Shown: piece after piece, positions 22,617 through 29,454 of the stretch
How positions within the stretch are numbered: position 1 is the stretch's first letter
Layout of the letters: each line of letters opens with the position of its first letter
Source: an uncultured Oscillospiraceae bacterium
Lineage (GTDB): Bacteria > Bacillota > Clostridia > Oscillospirales > Oscillospiraceae
NCBI GenBank assembly: GCA_934645175.1
Contig: CAKUDE010000031.1
Coordinates: 1-29,454 of the forward strand
DNA: 29,454 nt
Reading direction: 5' to 3'
Notes under the pieces: generated by a model
Databases searched by the model: none
What the model was told of the DNA's origin: nothing
The model's input: only the letters and a program-made list of their open reading frames with translations
Translations under genes and position numbers: made by a program

Positions 22617-22631
22617 AGGAGCAACGGTATC

Positions 22632-23753
22632 ATGCGTGTGATCTTTACCTGCGGAGGCACCGGCGGACATATCAATCCGGCGTTGGCCGTAGCAAAGCTG
22701 CTGCGCGCCCGTCGGCCGGACAGTGAGATCCTGTTTGTCGGTTCCAGCGGAATGGAAAAGGAGCTGGTTCCGCGAGAGGGCTTCCGCCTGGAGGAAATTA
22801 CCGTTTACAGCTATAGCCGAGGCCTCAAGCCGTCTGATTTTGCGCATAATGCGCGGACGATCGTTGCGCTGCGCCGCGCCCGCCGCCGTTCGCGGCAGAT
22901 TCTTCGGGAATTCCGACCGGATGTCGTTTTGGGAACGGGGGGCTACGCCAGCTATCCGATTCTGCGTGAAGCCACCCGCCTGCATATCCCGACGGCGGTG
23001 CATGAGTCCAACGCCGTTGCGGGACTTGCCACGAAGCTGGTTGCCGATGCCGTTGACCGCATCCTTGTTAATTTTGAGGAGAGTCGCGGTCAGTATCGGC
23101 ATCCCGAGCGTGTGGTTGCCGTTGGCGTGCCGGTTCGCGAGGAGTTTATCTTTACCAAGCGCGATGCCGCGCGGCGCACGCTCGGCGTCGGCGACGAGCC
23201 GCTCATCGTCTCTGCATGGGGCAGCCTCGGTGCGCGCGAGATGAATAAAAAGATAGTGGACTTCATGAAGGCGGAGGCCGAGGACGGCCGCTTCCGGCAC
23301 ATCCACGCGACCGGCTCCTTTGGCTGGAAATGGATGCCGAAATATACGCTGGAGCATGGGCTGGATCTGTCAAAGCAGCCGAGGCTCAGCATTCAGGAGT
23401 ATTTTTACAATATGCCCACTATGATCGCGGCGGCGGATCTGGTGCTGGCGCGCGCGGGTGCGTCTACACTCAGCGAGATTGAAGCGGCGGGTACGCCCTG
23501 CATTCTTATCCCATCGCCGAACGTGACGAATGATCATCAGTACAAAAATGCGTGCGTTTTGGAGGCGCGCGGTGCGGCGGTCGTTATGCGCGAGGGTGAA
23601 TGTGACGGTGGGAAGCTGTATGAGGCGGCCAAATCACTGCTGCTCGACCCGGAGCGGTGCAGACGGATGCGGAGCAATCTGCGGAATATGGCGGTGCTGG
23701 ACTCAGCGGAGCGAATCTACGGGATTCTCTGCGAACTGGCACAATCACGCTGA
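22632..23753 (+). CDS. murG: UDP-GlcNAc:lipid I GlcNAc-transferase
   Basis: MurG converts lipid I to lipid II on the inner face of the membrane. The 373-residue GT-B enzyme starts MRVIFTCGGTGGHINPALA (first G-loop, 8-14), has GTGGYASYP and ESNAVAGLA in the acceptor domain, and WGSLGAREMN plus the ARAGASTLSEIEAAGTPCILIP donor-binding region. Its ribosome binding site overlaps the ftsW stop codon (TAAAGGAG). Confidence 0.97.
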   Translation: MRVIFTCGGTGGHINPALAVAKLLRARRPDSEILFVGSSGMEKELVPREGFRLEEITVYSYSRGLKPSDFAHNARTIVALRRARRRSRQILREFRPDVVLGTGGYASYPILREATRLHIPTAVHESNAVAGLATKLVADAVDRILVNFEESRGQYRHPERVVAVGVPVREEFIFTKRDAARRTLGVGDEPLIVSAWGSLGAREMNKKIVDFMKAEAEDGRFRHIHATGSFGWKWMPKYTLEHGLDLSKQPRLSIQEYFYNMPTMIAAADLVLARAGASTLSEIEAAGTPCILIPSPNVTNDHQYKNACVLEARGAAVVMREGECDGGKLYEAAKSLLLDPERCRRMRSNLRNMAVLDSAERIYGILCELAQSR

Positions 23754-23774
23754 CGGCGGGCAACGCATAGGATA

Positions 23775-23803
23775 GGTCAAATTTCCGAAGCGGAGGTTTG
23801 ACC
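23775..23803 (+). promoter_or_regulatory. hairpin enclosing the murA Shine-Dalgarno sequence
   Basis: A perfect 7-bp inverted repeat, GGTCAAA (23775-23781) and TTTGACC (23797-23803), flanks a 15-base loop that contains CGGAGG (23791-23796). The stem ends one base before the murA ATG. It could tune murA translation or bind a dimeric repressor as an operator. Confidence 0.45.
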
Positions 23804-23804
23804 G

Positions 23805-25061
23805 ATGGGTACATACCGAATTATTGGCGGGAGGCCGCTTTGCGGGGAGCTGACGCTCCATGGAGCGAAAAACAGCGTCCTTCCGATTTTGGCCGCCACA
23901 TTGGCGGTGGGACAGACGTGCGTCCTGCATCGCTGCCCGGATATTTCCGATGTCAATGTAGCAATTGCTATTTTACGCCGACTCGGTTGCCGCGTGACAC
24001 GGGAAAAAGAGGATACGCTCGTTATAGACACGTCCTGCGCCCATGGATGCGCTATTGCGCCGGAGCTGATGCAGCAGATGCGCGCTGCCGTAATCTTTCT
24101 CGGTGCGCTTTTGACACGCTTCGGGGAGGCGGAGCTGAGTCTGCCCGGTGGCTGTCGTCTCGGCGAGCGTCCGATCGATCTGCATCTGCGCGGCCTGCAA
24201 TTTCTCGGTGCGCGGATAGAGCAGCGGGGAGAACGCTTTTACTGCTGTGCGCACTCGCTTCACGGCGGGACCTTTGCGCTGCCGTTTCCGAGCGTCGGCG
24301 CAACGGAAAATCTGCTTTTGGCAGCACTTTCCTGCGAAGGAGAGCTTGTGCTGTGTAATGCCGCGCGTGAACCGGAGATCACGGATCTGATGCGTTTTTT
24401 GCGCGCCTGCGGCGCGGAGTTGTCCGGTGACGACGGCAGTGTTCTGTGTGTGCGCGGCGGCGCGAAGCTGCACGGTGCGGAGTATACCGTTATGCCCGAC
24501 CGTATGGAGGCGGCGACCTACCTGCTTGCGGCAGCTGCGACGCGAGGCGAGATTATGCTGCGAGACGGCGAGCCGGGCCATCTTCGAGCCGTTTTGGATG
24601 CGCTGCGGCGCTGCGGCTGTACGCTGCGGGAGGAAACGTCACTGCTGGGACTTTCCTGTGAAAGACTCGACGCGGCAGGAGCTGTCCGTACCGCGCCATA
24701 TGACGGCTTCCCGACGGATGCACAGGCGCCGATGATGGCTGCGATGTGTACGGCCGAAGGCGTAAGCGTATTTGAAGAAAACATTTTTTCCGCACGCTTT
24801 GCACATGTGCCTGCGCTGCAGGCGATGGGGGCGGATATTTGTGCCGGCACGCGGTGTGCTGTCGTGCGCGGTGTCCCGCGGCTCCACGGCGCTCGCGTTG
24901 CGGCTACGGACCTGCGCGGCGGCGCCGCGATGGTGATTGCCGCACTGAGCGCCGAGGGAGAGAGCTTGGTGGAGGAAACGCGCCATACCGAACGTGGGTA
25001 TGCCGATTTTGCCGCATCCTTGCGGCGCTGCGGCGCCGCGATCACCTGCGAGGAGACGTAG
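23805..25061 (+). CDS. murA: UDP-GlcNAc 1-carboxyvinyltransferase
   Basis: MurA transfers enolpyruvate from PEP to UDP-GlcNAc, the first committed step of peptidoglycan synthesis and the target of fosfomycin. The 418-residue protein has Lys22-Asn23 in LHGAKNSVLP and the catalytic-loop cysteine Cys117 in LPGGCRLGERPIDLHLRGL, so it is expected to be fosfomycin-sensitive at the enzyme level. Family motifs ARPVDLH-like, ATNLLAA-like (GATENLLLAA) and PTDAQAPMMA follow. It lies 51 bases after murG, with its ribosome binding site in a hairpin loop. Confidence 0.95.
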   Translation: MGTYRIIGGRPLCGELTLHGAKNSVLPILAATLAVGQTCVLHRCPDISDVNVAIAILRRLGCRVTREKEDTLVIDTSCAHGCAIAPELMQQMRAAVIFLGALLTRFGEAELSLPGGCRLGERPIDLHLRGLQFLGARIEQRGERFYCCAHSLHGGTFALPFPSVGATENLLLAALSCEGELVLCNAAREPEITDLMRFLRACGAELSGDDGSVLCVRGGAKLHGAEYTVMPDRMEAATYLLAAAATRGEIMLRDGEPGHLRAVLDALRRCGCTLREETSLLGLSCERLDAAGAVRTAPYDGFPTDAQAPMMAAMCTAEGVSVFEENIFSARFAHVPALQAMGADICAGTRCAVVRGVPRLHGARVAATDLRGGAAMVIAALSAEGESLVEETRHTERGYADFAASLRRCGAAITCEET

Positions 25062-25071
25062 GGGGGCATTT

Positions 25072-25989
25072 ATGGAACAAAACGAAAGAAAATCAAAAAA
25101 AACGGGGCAGCCGCGCGATTCCCGCGCGGCGCAGGCGGCACAGCGCCGCCGCGTACAAAGGCGGGAGGACCGGCGTTTGGAGGAGCTGCGCCAAAAGCAA
25201 AAGCGTAAGGCTCGGCGGCGTACCGGGCGAAGGATTCGCCCGTCAACGCTTCGTTCTCTGCTTATCATGTGCGGCGTTTTGCTGGCGGTGGTGCTGAGTA
25301 TGCTGATTTTTTTCCGTGTCGGCGATGAACGGGAGCATATTCTTGTCAGCGGAAATCAATACTATACGAAGGAAGAGATCCTCGCCGCCTGCGGCGTCAG
25401 TAAGGGCGATAATCTCCTGATCCTTTCCCGCGGAAAGGTGGCCGGGAATCTGATTGCCGCGCTGCCATATATCCGTTCCGTTCAGGTGACACGGCAGCTT
25501 CCGGACACCCTGCTGCTCCAGATCACCGAATACGGCGTCAGTTATGCCGTGCGCGACGAGGCCGGGCTGTACTATCTCATGACAGCCGGAGGAAAAATCA
25601 CTTCACAGGTGACGGAGAATGCCGCGCGAGAGTATATGCAGATCGGGGAGCTGCGTATCCGGACGCCCTCCGTCGGCGCGGCGGCTGTTGTTGCAGACGA
25701 GGACACCTCCTCTGCCGAGCTGCGCATGAACGCACTGAAAGCGCTGCTTTCCGAACTTGAAACTGCCGGACTGAACAAGCAGGTGAGTGCGGTACGGGTT
25801 TCCTCGGCGTTTTCCCTTGAACTGGATTACGGTACGCAGTACGTTGTCAAGCTCGGCGGCTCCGACCGCCTGGCCTATAAGCTGCAATACCTGAAGCAGA
25901 TCGTCGAGCGCCTGGAAAGCTACCAATCCGGTACCATCGACCTGAGCTTTTCACAGGGAGAAGAGGCAAGATTTACGCCAAAATCATAA
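25072..25989 (+). CDS. ftsQ: division protein FtsQ/DivIB
   Basis: This 305-residue bitopic protein has an unusually long, very basic cytoplasmic N-terminus (about 60 residues, Arg/Lys/Gln-rich), a TM helix (about 62-82) and a POTRA domain (about 87-155: ILVSGNQYYTKEEILAACGV through DTLLLQITE), then a beta domain. FtsQ/DivIB organises FtsL/DivIC and the septal synthase. Position between murA and ftsZ supports the name. ATG 25072 is ten bases after the murA stop, preceded by AGGGGGG. Confidence 0.9.
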   Translation: MEQNERKSKKTGQPRDSRAAQAAQRRRVQRREDRRLEELRQKQKRKARRRTGRRIRPSTLRSLLIMCGVLLAVVLSMLIFFRVGDEREHILVSGNQYYTKEEILAACGVSKGDNLLILSRGKVAGNLIAALPYIRSVQVTRQLPDTLLLQITEYGVSYAVRDEAGLYYLMTAGGKITSQVTENAAREYMQIGELRIRTPSVGAAAVVADEDTSSAELRMNALKALLSELETAGLNKQVSAVRVSSAFSLELDYGTQYVVKLGGSDRLAYKLQYLKQIVERLESYQSGTIDLSFSQGEEARFTPKS

Positions 25990-26026
25990 GCTCAAAAAAC
26001 TTTTTTAAAAAATTCACGAAACACTA

Positions 26027-26055
26027 TTGACCTACGCCGGTTTTCACAGTAAAAT
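26027..26055 (+). promoter_or_regulatory. ftsZ promoter
   Basis: TTGACC (26027-26032) and TAAAAT (26050-26055) are 17 bases apart, in the 118-base gap between ftsQ and ftsZ. The 5' UTR carries an ideal AGGAGGAG (26094-26101). Confidence 0.8.
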
Positions 26056-26107
26056 ACAAGAGAGAATGCGTAACTATTTTTAGTTGGTACATAGGAGGAG
26101 TTTTTCA

Positions 26108-27187
26108 ATGTCCGAGAATTATGCAGATAAGGTCGTCAAAATCAAAGTCATCGGTGTCGGCGGTGCGGGCAACAATGTTGTCAACCGTATGATTTCCGCC
26201 GGCGTCGGCGGCGTCGAATTTGTCGTTGTCAATACCGACCGCCAGGATCTGAACAAGTCCAGATGTGAATCCAAGCTCCAGATCGGTGAGAAGCTGACCG
26301 GAGGTATGGGCGCGGGCTCCAAGCCCGAGATCGGCAAAAAGTCTGCCGAGGAGAGCAGAGCCGCGATTTCCAAGGTTCTGGAAGGTGCGGATATGGTCTT
26401 TATTACCGCCGGCATGGGCGGCGGCACCGGCACGGGAGCTGCACCCATCATTGCCGACTTGGCGCATGAGGCCGGTATTCTGACCGTCGGCGTCGTTACC
26501 AAGCCCTTCAAATTTGAAGGGGCGAACCGCATGAAGCAGGCCGAGGCCGGTATTGCCGCACTTCAGGATAAGGTCGATTCGCTTATCATTATCCCGAACG
26601 ATCGGTTGAAGTATGTCACTGATCAGAAGATCACCTTTGCCAACGCTTTCGGTATTGCAGACGATGTGCTGAAACAGGCTGTGACTTCCATTTCCGAGCT
26701 GGTTGGCTATTCTGATCGCGTAATCATCAACCTTGACTTTGCCGACGTATCCGCCATCATGAAGAATGCGGGTCATGCGCATATGGGCGTCGGCACCGCT
26801 TCCGGCCGCGAGAAGGCGGAGCAGGCCGCTATGGCTGCCGTCGCCAGTCCGCTGCTCGAGACCTCCATCAACGGTGCTACCGGCGTTCTCATCAATGTTA
26901 CCGGCTCTGCGGAGCTGGGCCTGGACGATGTGGAGACCGCCGCCAATATTGTTATGGAAGCCGCCAACCCCGAGGCAAATATCATTTTCGGTGCGACTTT
27001 CTCCGAGGACTTTGAGGACGAGATGCGTGTGACCGTTATTGCTACCGGCTTTGAGGAACGCAAGGGCGAAAAGAAGTCCGAGCAGAAGGGGATCTTCTCC
27101 TCCGCCGCTCAGGGGAAGGAAGCACCTGTGCCCGTGGACTCCGGAATCGACGATATCGACGAAATTTTTAAAATTTTTAATAAATAA
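26108..27187 (+). CDS. ftsZ: cell division protein FtsZ
   Basis: FtsZ is the tubulin-like GTPase that forms the Z ring. The 359-residue protein has GGAGNN (18-23), the tubulin signature [12 protein letters not shown] (about 103-114), and the T7 catalytic loop NLDFADV (about 212-218), so GTP hydrolysis should be normal. The C-terminal linker is short (about 35 residues) and the final peptide is [12 protein letters not shown]. This lacks the usual D-I-P-x-F-L-R-R type motif by which FtsZ binds FtsA, SepF, ZipA or EzrA, though an acidic-then-hydrophobic character remains. No ftsA lies upstream, where it commonly occurs. Start at 26108 has an excellent ribosome binding site; the gene has its own promoter and terminator. 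Confidence 0.97.
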   Translation: MSENYADKVVKIKVIGVGGAGNNVVNRMISAGVGGVEFVVVNTDRQDLNKSRCESKLQIGEKLTGGMGAGSKPEIGKKSAEESRAAISKVLEGADMVFITAGMGGGTGTGAAPIIADLAHEAGILTVGVVTKPFKFEGANRMKQAEAGIAALQDKVDSLIIIPNDRLKYVTDQKITFANAFGIADDVLKQAVTSISELVGYSDRVIINLDFADVSAIMKNAGHAHMGVGTASGREKAEQAAMAAVASPLLETSINGATGVLINVTGSAELGLDDVETAANIVMEAANPEANIIFGATFSEDFEDEMRVTVIATGFEERKGEKKSEQKGIFSSAAQGKEAPVPVDSGIDDIDEIFKIFNK

Positions 27188-27194
27188 TTTTCAA

Positions 27195-27235
27195 AAAGAG
27201 GTGTCACATTGCAGGGCACCTCTTTACTTTCGTCC
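27195..27235 (+). terminator. terminator after ftsZ
   Basis: AAAGAGGTG (27195-27203) and CACCTCTTT (27217-27225) pair perfectly around a 13-base loop, followed by a T-rich stretch. This ends the dcw transcripts. Its downstream edge overlaps the -35 region of the yerC promoter. Confidence 0.8.
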
Positions 27236-27251
27236 TGAAAACTGCTATAAT
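27223..27251 (+). promoter_or_regulatory. promoter of the yerC operon
   Basis: TTTACT (27223-27228) and a perfect TATAAT (27246-27251) are 17 bases apart, with TGC directly before the -10 (extended -10). The start codon is 52 bases further on. Confidence 0.75.
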
Positions 27252-27303
27252 GTGTATAGAGAACCCCAAAACAAAAAAATATACTACATAAAGGAGCCTA
27301 ACT

Positions 27304-27600
27304 ATGAACAACCGTAACAAGAGATCCAATCCTTCCTGCGAGCTTTACCGCGCGATCCTCAAGCTGCGTACTCCCGAAGAGTGCCACCGCTTCTTCCTGG
27401 ATCTTTGCACCCATTCCGAGCTGTGTGCCATGGAGCAGCGCTATGAGGTTGCCAAGATGCTCGAAAGCGGCCTGATCTACAGCGAGATCCTCGAGAAGAC
27501 CGGCGCCAGCTCCGCGACCATCAGCCGTGTCAACCGCAGCCTCGTCAACGGCCAGGACGGCTACGAGATGGTGTTCCGCCGCCTGAACGAGGGCGAATGA
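27304..27600 (+). CDS. YerC/YecD family TrpR-related regulator
   Basis: This 98-residue protein belongs to the TrpR-like helical family of Firmicutes (YerC/YecD). The signature is the EECHRFFLDLCTHSELCAMEQRYEVAKML stretch (about 26-54) followed by a helix-turn-helix, YSEILEKTGASSATISRVNRSL (about 58-79). It is expected to bind DNA as a dimer; its ligand and targets are not established. The stop overlaps the methyltransferase start (ATGA), so the two are cotranslated. Confidence 0.93.
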   Translation: MNNRNKRSNPSCELYRAILKLRTPEECHRFFLDLCTHSELCAMEQRYEVAKMLESGLIYSEILEKTGASSATISRVNRSLVNGQDGYEMVFRRLNEGE

Positions 27601-28343
27601 TCGTTTATGAATCCCTCGCCGGTGCATACGACGGCTTGACCGTTGATGTACCGTACCCCCGGATTCTGGACTTCACAGAGACGGTGCTTCGCACGCTCGG
27701 TCGGGAACCGAAAACGGTTCTCGACCTGGCCTGCGGCACCGGCTCTATGTCTGTTTTACTGGCAGAACGGGGGTATCGCGTGTTGGGTGCGGATATTTCC
27801 GAGGAAATGCTTACCGTCGCCCAGCAGAAATGTGCCCCGCTTGGGGATAAAGCGCCATACTTTATCCACCAGAGTATGCAGCGACTCCGTTTGCCGCAGC
27901 CGGTGGAGCTGGTGGTCTGCCTGCTTGATAGCCTGAACTACCTCAAGCGTCCGGAGGATTGCAGAAAGACGCTGCACCGCGTGTTTGACGCGCTTACGCC
28001 CGGCGGCGTTTTTTTCTTTGACATCAATACACCGACAAAGCTCCGCGCCATGAACGGGCAAGTCTTTCTCGATGAGAATGACGAGAGCTATTGCGTCTGG
28101 CGGGCGGAATATGACGAGAATACACGCCTGTGCGCCTACGGAATTGATCTGTTTCGCAGGGAAGGGCAGCTTTGGTCACGCAGCTTTGAGCTGCATGAGG
28201 AGTATGCCTACGAGCCGGAGGAGCTGGTTGAATGGCTGCACGAGGCAGGATTCGGGCGTGTGCTGCGCTTTGGCGACTGCCGGTTGTCTGAGCCGGAGGC
28301 AGAGGAGCAGCGCATCTATTTTGCCGCAATCAGGGAGGCATAG
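27597..28343 (+). CDS. class I SAM-dependent methyltransferase
   Basis: This 248-residue protein carries motif I VLDLACGTGSMS (41-52), the acidic strand end GADISEEML (about 64-72) and the SLNYL and LTPGGVFFFDINT segments (about 105 and 140-152) of a Rossmann-fold methyltransferase. The C-terminal part (from about 160) is the beta-rich cap common in small-molecule methyltransferases of Firmicutes. The substrate cannot be read from the sequence. It is coupled to yerC and followed after one base by hslO. Confidence 0.9.
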   Translation: MIVYESLAGAYDGLTVDVPYPRILDFTETVLRTLGREPKTVLDLACGTGSMSVLLAERGYRVLGADISEEMLTVAQQKCAPLGDKAPYFIHQSMQRLRLPQPVELVVCLLDSLNYLKRPEDCRKTLHRVFDALTPGGVFFFDINTPTKLRAMNGQVFLDENDESYCVWRAEYDENTRLCAYGIDLFRREGQLWSRSFELHEEYAYEPEELVEWLHEAGFGRVLRFGDCRLSEPEAEEQRIYFAAIREA

Positions 28344-28344
28344 T

Positions 28345-29223
28345 ATGAACGACTATATTGTTCGTGCAATCAGTGCCGACGGCTTTGTGAAGGCGTCGGC
28401 GATTCGTTCGACGGAGCTGGTTGAGCGTGCCAGACAGATCCATAAAACAACGCCTACGGCGACGGCTGCACTCGGCAGAGTGCTGACGGCTACGTCCATG
28501 GTGGGGAACCTGCAGAAGGTCGATAACGGCGCGCTGACACTTCAAATCAAAGGCGGCGGCCCGCTCGGTACGCTGCTGGCGACCTCTGACGCTGTGGGCA
28601 ATGTGCGCGGTTATGTGCAGAACCCTGCAGTCAGTCTGCTGGAGAAGTATGCGGGAAAGCTCGACGTCGGCGCTGCGGTCGGCACCGATGGGATGCTGAC
28701 GGTGATCCGTGACCTTCAGATGAAGGAACCGTATATCGGCAGCGTAAAGCTGGTATCGGGCGAGATCGGTGACGACGTGACCGCTTATTTTGCCCGGAGC
28801 GAACAGACGCCGACCGCCTGCGCGCTCGGTGTTCTCGTCGAGACGGACGGAAGCGTTAAGGTTGCGGGCGGGTATCTGATCCAGCTCATGCCCGGTGCGC
28901 CGGACGAGGTGATTGACCGGCTGGAGGCCGGGATTCACTCGGCCGGAGCGGTCACGCCCATGCTTGGCGAGGGACTGAATCCGGAAGGAATGCTTCGCCG
29001 CGTGCTTGACGGGTTTTCCCCGGAGTTTTTTGACGAAACACCCGTGGAGTACCGCTGCTATTGCAGCCGCGACCGTGTTTCCGCAACACTGGTTACGCTC
29101 GGACGCGATGAGTTGACGCAGATTGTTCGGGAAGGGAAGCCCATTTCCGTTGAGTGCCAGTTCTGCGATCGGGTTTATACCTTTACGCCGGACGACATTT
29201 CGGAGCTTCTCAAAAAAATCTGA
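28345..29223 (+). CDS. hslO: redox-regulated chaperone Hsp33
   Basis: Hsp33 is a holdase activated when its zinc site is oxidised. The 292-residue protein has the N-terminal Hsp33 fold (DYIVRAISADGFVKA; ATAALGRVLTATSMVG near residues 40-55) and the C-terminal zinc switch Cys238-x-Cys240 ... Cys271-x2-Cys274, the full set of four ligands. ATG 28345 follows GGGAGG; upstream in-frame ATGs lie inside the methyltransferase gene. An oxidative-stress chaperone suits an anaerobe exposed to oxygen. Confidence 0.95.
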   Translation: MNDYIVRAISADGFVKASAIRSTELVERARQIHKTTPTATAALGRVLTATSMVGNLQKVDNGALTLQIKGGGPLGTLLATSDAVGNVRGYVQNPAVSLLEKYAGKLDVGAAVGTDGMLTVIRDLQMKEPYIGSVKLVSGEIGDDVTAYFARSEQTPTACALGVLVETDGSVKVAGGYLIQLMPGAPDEVIDRLEAGIHSAGAVTPMLGEGLNPEGMLRRVLDGFSPEFFDETPVEYRCYCSRDRVSATLVTLGRDELTQIVREGKPISVECQFCDRVYTFTPDDISELLKKI

Positions 29224-29241
29224 AAAAAACAAAAATAATGC

Positions 29242-29270
29242 TTGACAAACTGCTGCCCGTAGTATATAAT
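29242..29270 (+). promoter_or_regulatory. strong promoter of the tRNA operon
   Basis: Both hexamers are perfect: TTGACA (29242-29247) and TATAAT (29265-29270), 17 bases apart, 28 bases before the first tRNA. This is the strongest promoter in the window, as expected for stable RNA. Confidence 0.9.
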
Positions 29271-29298
29271 TGGCAACGTCGCTGATGTGCGGCAGTTC

Positions 29299-29374
29299 GG
29301 GAGCATAGCTCAGCTGGGAGAGCACATGCCTTACAAGCATGGGGTCACAGGTTCGAGCCCTGTTGTTCCCACCA
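29299..29374 (+). tRNA. tRNA-Val(UAC)
   Basis: The cloverleaf is complete. The acceptor arm is GGGAGCA (29299-29305) with TGTTCCC (29364-29370). The anticodon stem CATGC/GCATG encloses loop CTTACAA with anticodon TAC, and the T-loop is GTTCGAGC. CCA is encoded (29372-29374). It is the first gene of a tRNA operon that continues beyond the window. Confidence 0.96.
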
Positions 29375-29380
29375 TTGTTT

Positions 29381-29454
29381 GGCCCGGTGGTGCAGTCGGT
29401 TAGCACGCCAGCCTGTCACGCTGGAGGTCGACGGTTCGAGTCCGTTCCGGGTCG
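29381..29454 (+). tRNA. tRNA-Asp(GUC), 3' end at window edge
   Basis: The acceptor arm GGCCCGG (29381-29387) pairs with CCGGGTC (29447-29453). The anticodon stem CCAGC/GCTGG encloses loop CTGTCAC with anticodon GTC, and the T-loop is GTTCGAGT. The discriminator G is the last base of the window; any encoded CCA lies outside. It follows tRNA-Val by six bases. Confidence 0.95.

Noticed and set aside
1..29454. CRISPR array, prophage, toxin-antitoxin or restriction system
   Set aside because: No regularly spaced direct repeats, integrase, phage structural genes, toxin-antitoxin pairs or restriction-modification motifs were found. The SAM methyltransferase at 27597 lacks DNA-methyltransferase motifs such as NPPY.

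Overview
The window reads as chromosomal DNA from an anaerobic, GC-rich member of the Clostridia, most likely an Oscillospiraceae/Ruminococcaceae-type gut bacterium. Four things point there: Firmicutes-style gene content (a YerC/TrpR-like regulator, a DUF1292 protein, a CBS/DRTGG family II pyrophosphatase, and a mraZ-to-ftsZ cluster with a PASTA-containing SpoVD/FtsI-type transpeptidase); strong AGGAGG-type ribosome binding sites; an oxygen-sensitive class III ribonucleotide reductase (nrdDG); and a MurE carrying the DNPR motif of meso-diaminopimelate-adding enzymes. The species call is inference only.

Layout. 1-2100 is an accessory-looking edge: an orphan type IV pilin-like gene of different base composition, an iron-sulfur-flavoprotein-like reductase, and copies of a dispersed palindromic repeat. 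2122-3920 (minus strand) holds a single-domain aspartokinase without ACT domains and a 10-TM metal-exporter-like permease. 4095-6377 is an overlapping plus-strand run of DEDDh exonuclease, mutY and a DUF1292 protein. 6420-7031 (minus) is an SSB-like protein with two apparent OB folds. 7173-9833 is a divergent pair, a sugar-nucleotidyltransferase (minus) and a Mn-dependent pyrophosphatase (plus), with back-to-back promoters. 9928-12740 (minus) is nrdD-nrdG, preceded by two NrdR-box-like sites spaced three helical turns apart over the promoter. 12933-13082 (minus) encodes a tiny Cys/Gly-rich membrane peptide; 13235-13968 encodes two half-size TauE/SafE proteins; 13941-14357 (minus) is ruvX.

14501-27187 is the division and cell wall (dcw) cluster: mraZ, rsmH, ftsL-like, PASTA-PBP, murE, mraY, ftsW/spoVE, murG, murA, ftsQ, ftsZ. 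A consensus promoter and a 10-bp-periodic MraZ operator precede mraZ, and ftsZ has its own promoter. The cluster lacks murF, murD, murC, murB and ftsA. Together these genes supply MurNAc-tripeptide, lipid I and lipid II synthesis, the septal polymerase and crosslinker, and the Z ring. The window ends with yerC, a SAM methyltransferase and hslO (Hsp33), then a strong promoter driving tRNA-Val(UAC) and tRNA-Asp(GUC).

Most of the window is housekeeping. I found no convincing new defence system, CRISPR array or prophage. The best leads are regulatory or architectural: a terminator/antiterminator-like structure inside the dcw operon before the PBP gene, a hairpin presenting the murA Shine-Dalgarno sequence, the ACT-less aspartokinase with its terminator-containing leader, an FtsZ with an unusual C-terminal tail, and the Cys/Gly-rich minipeptide.
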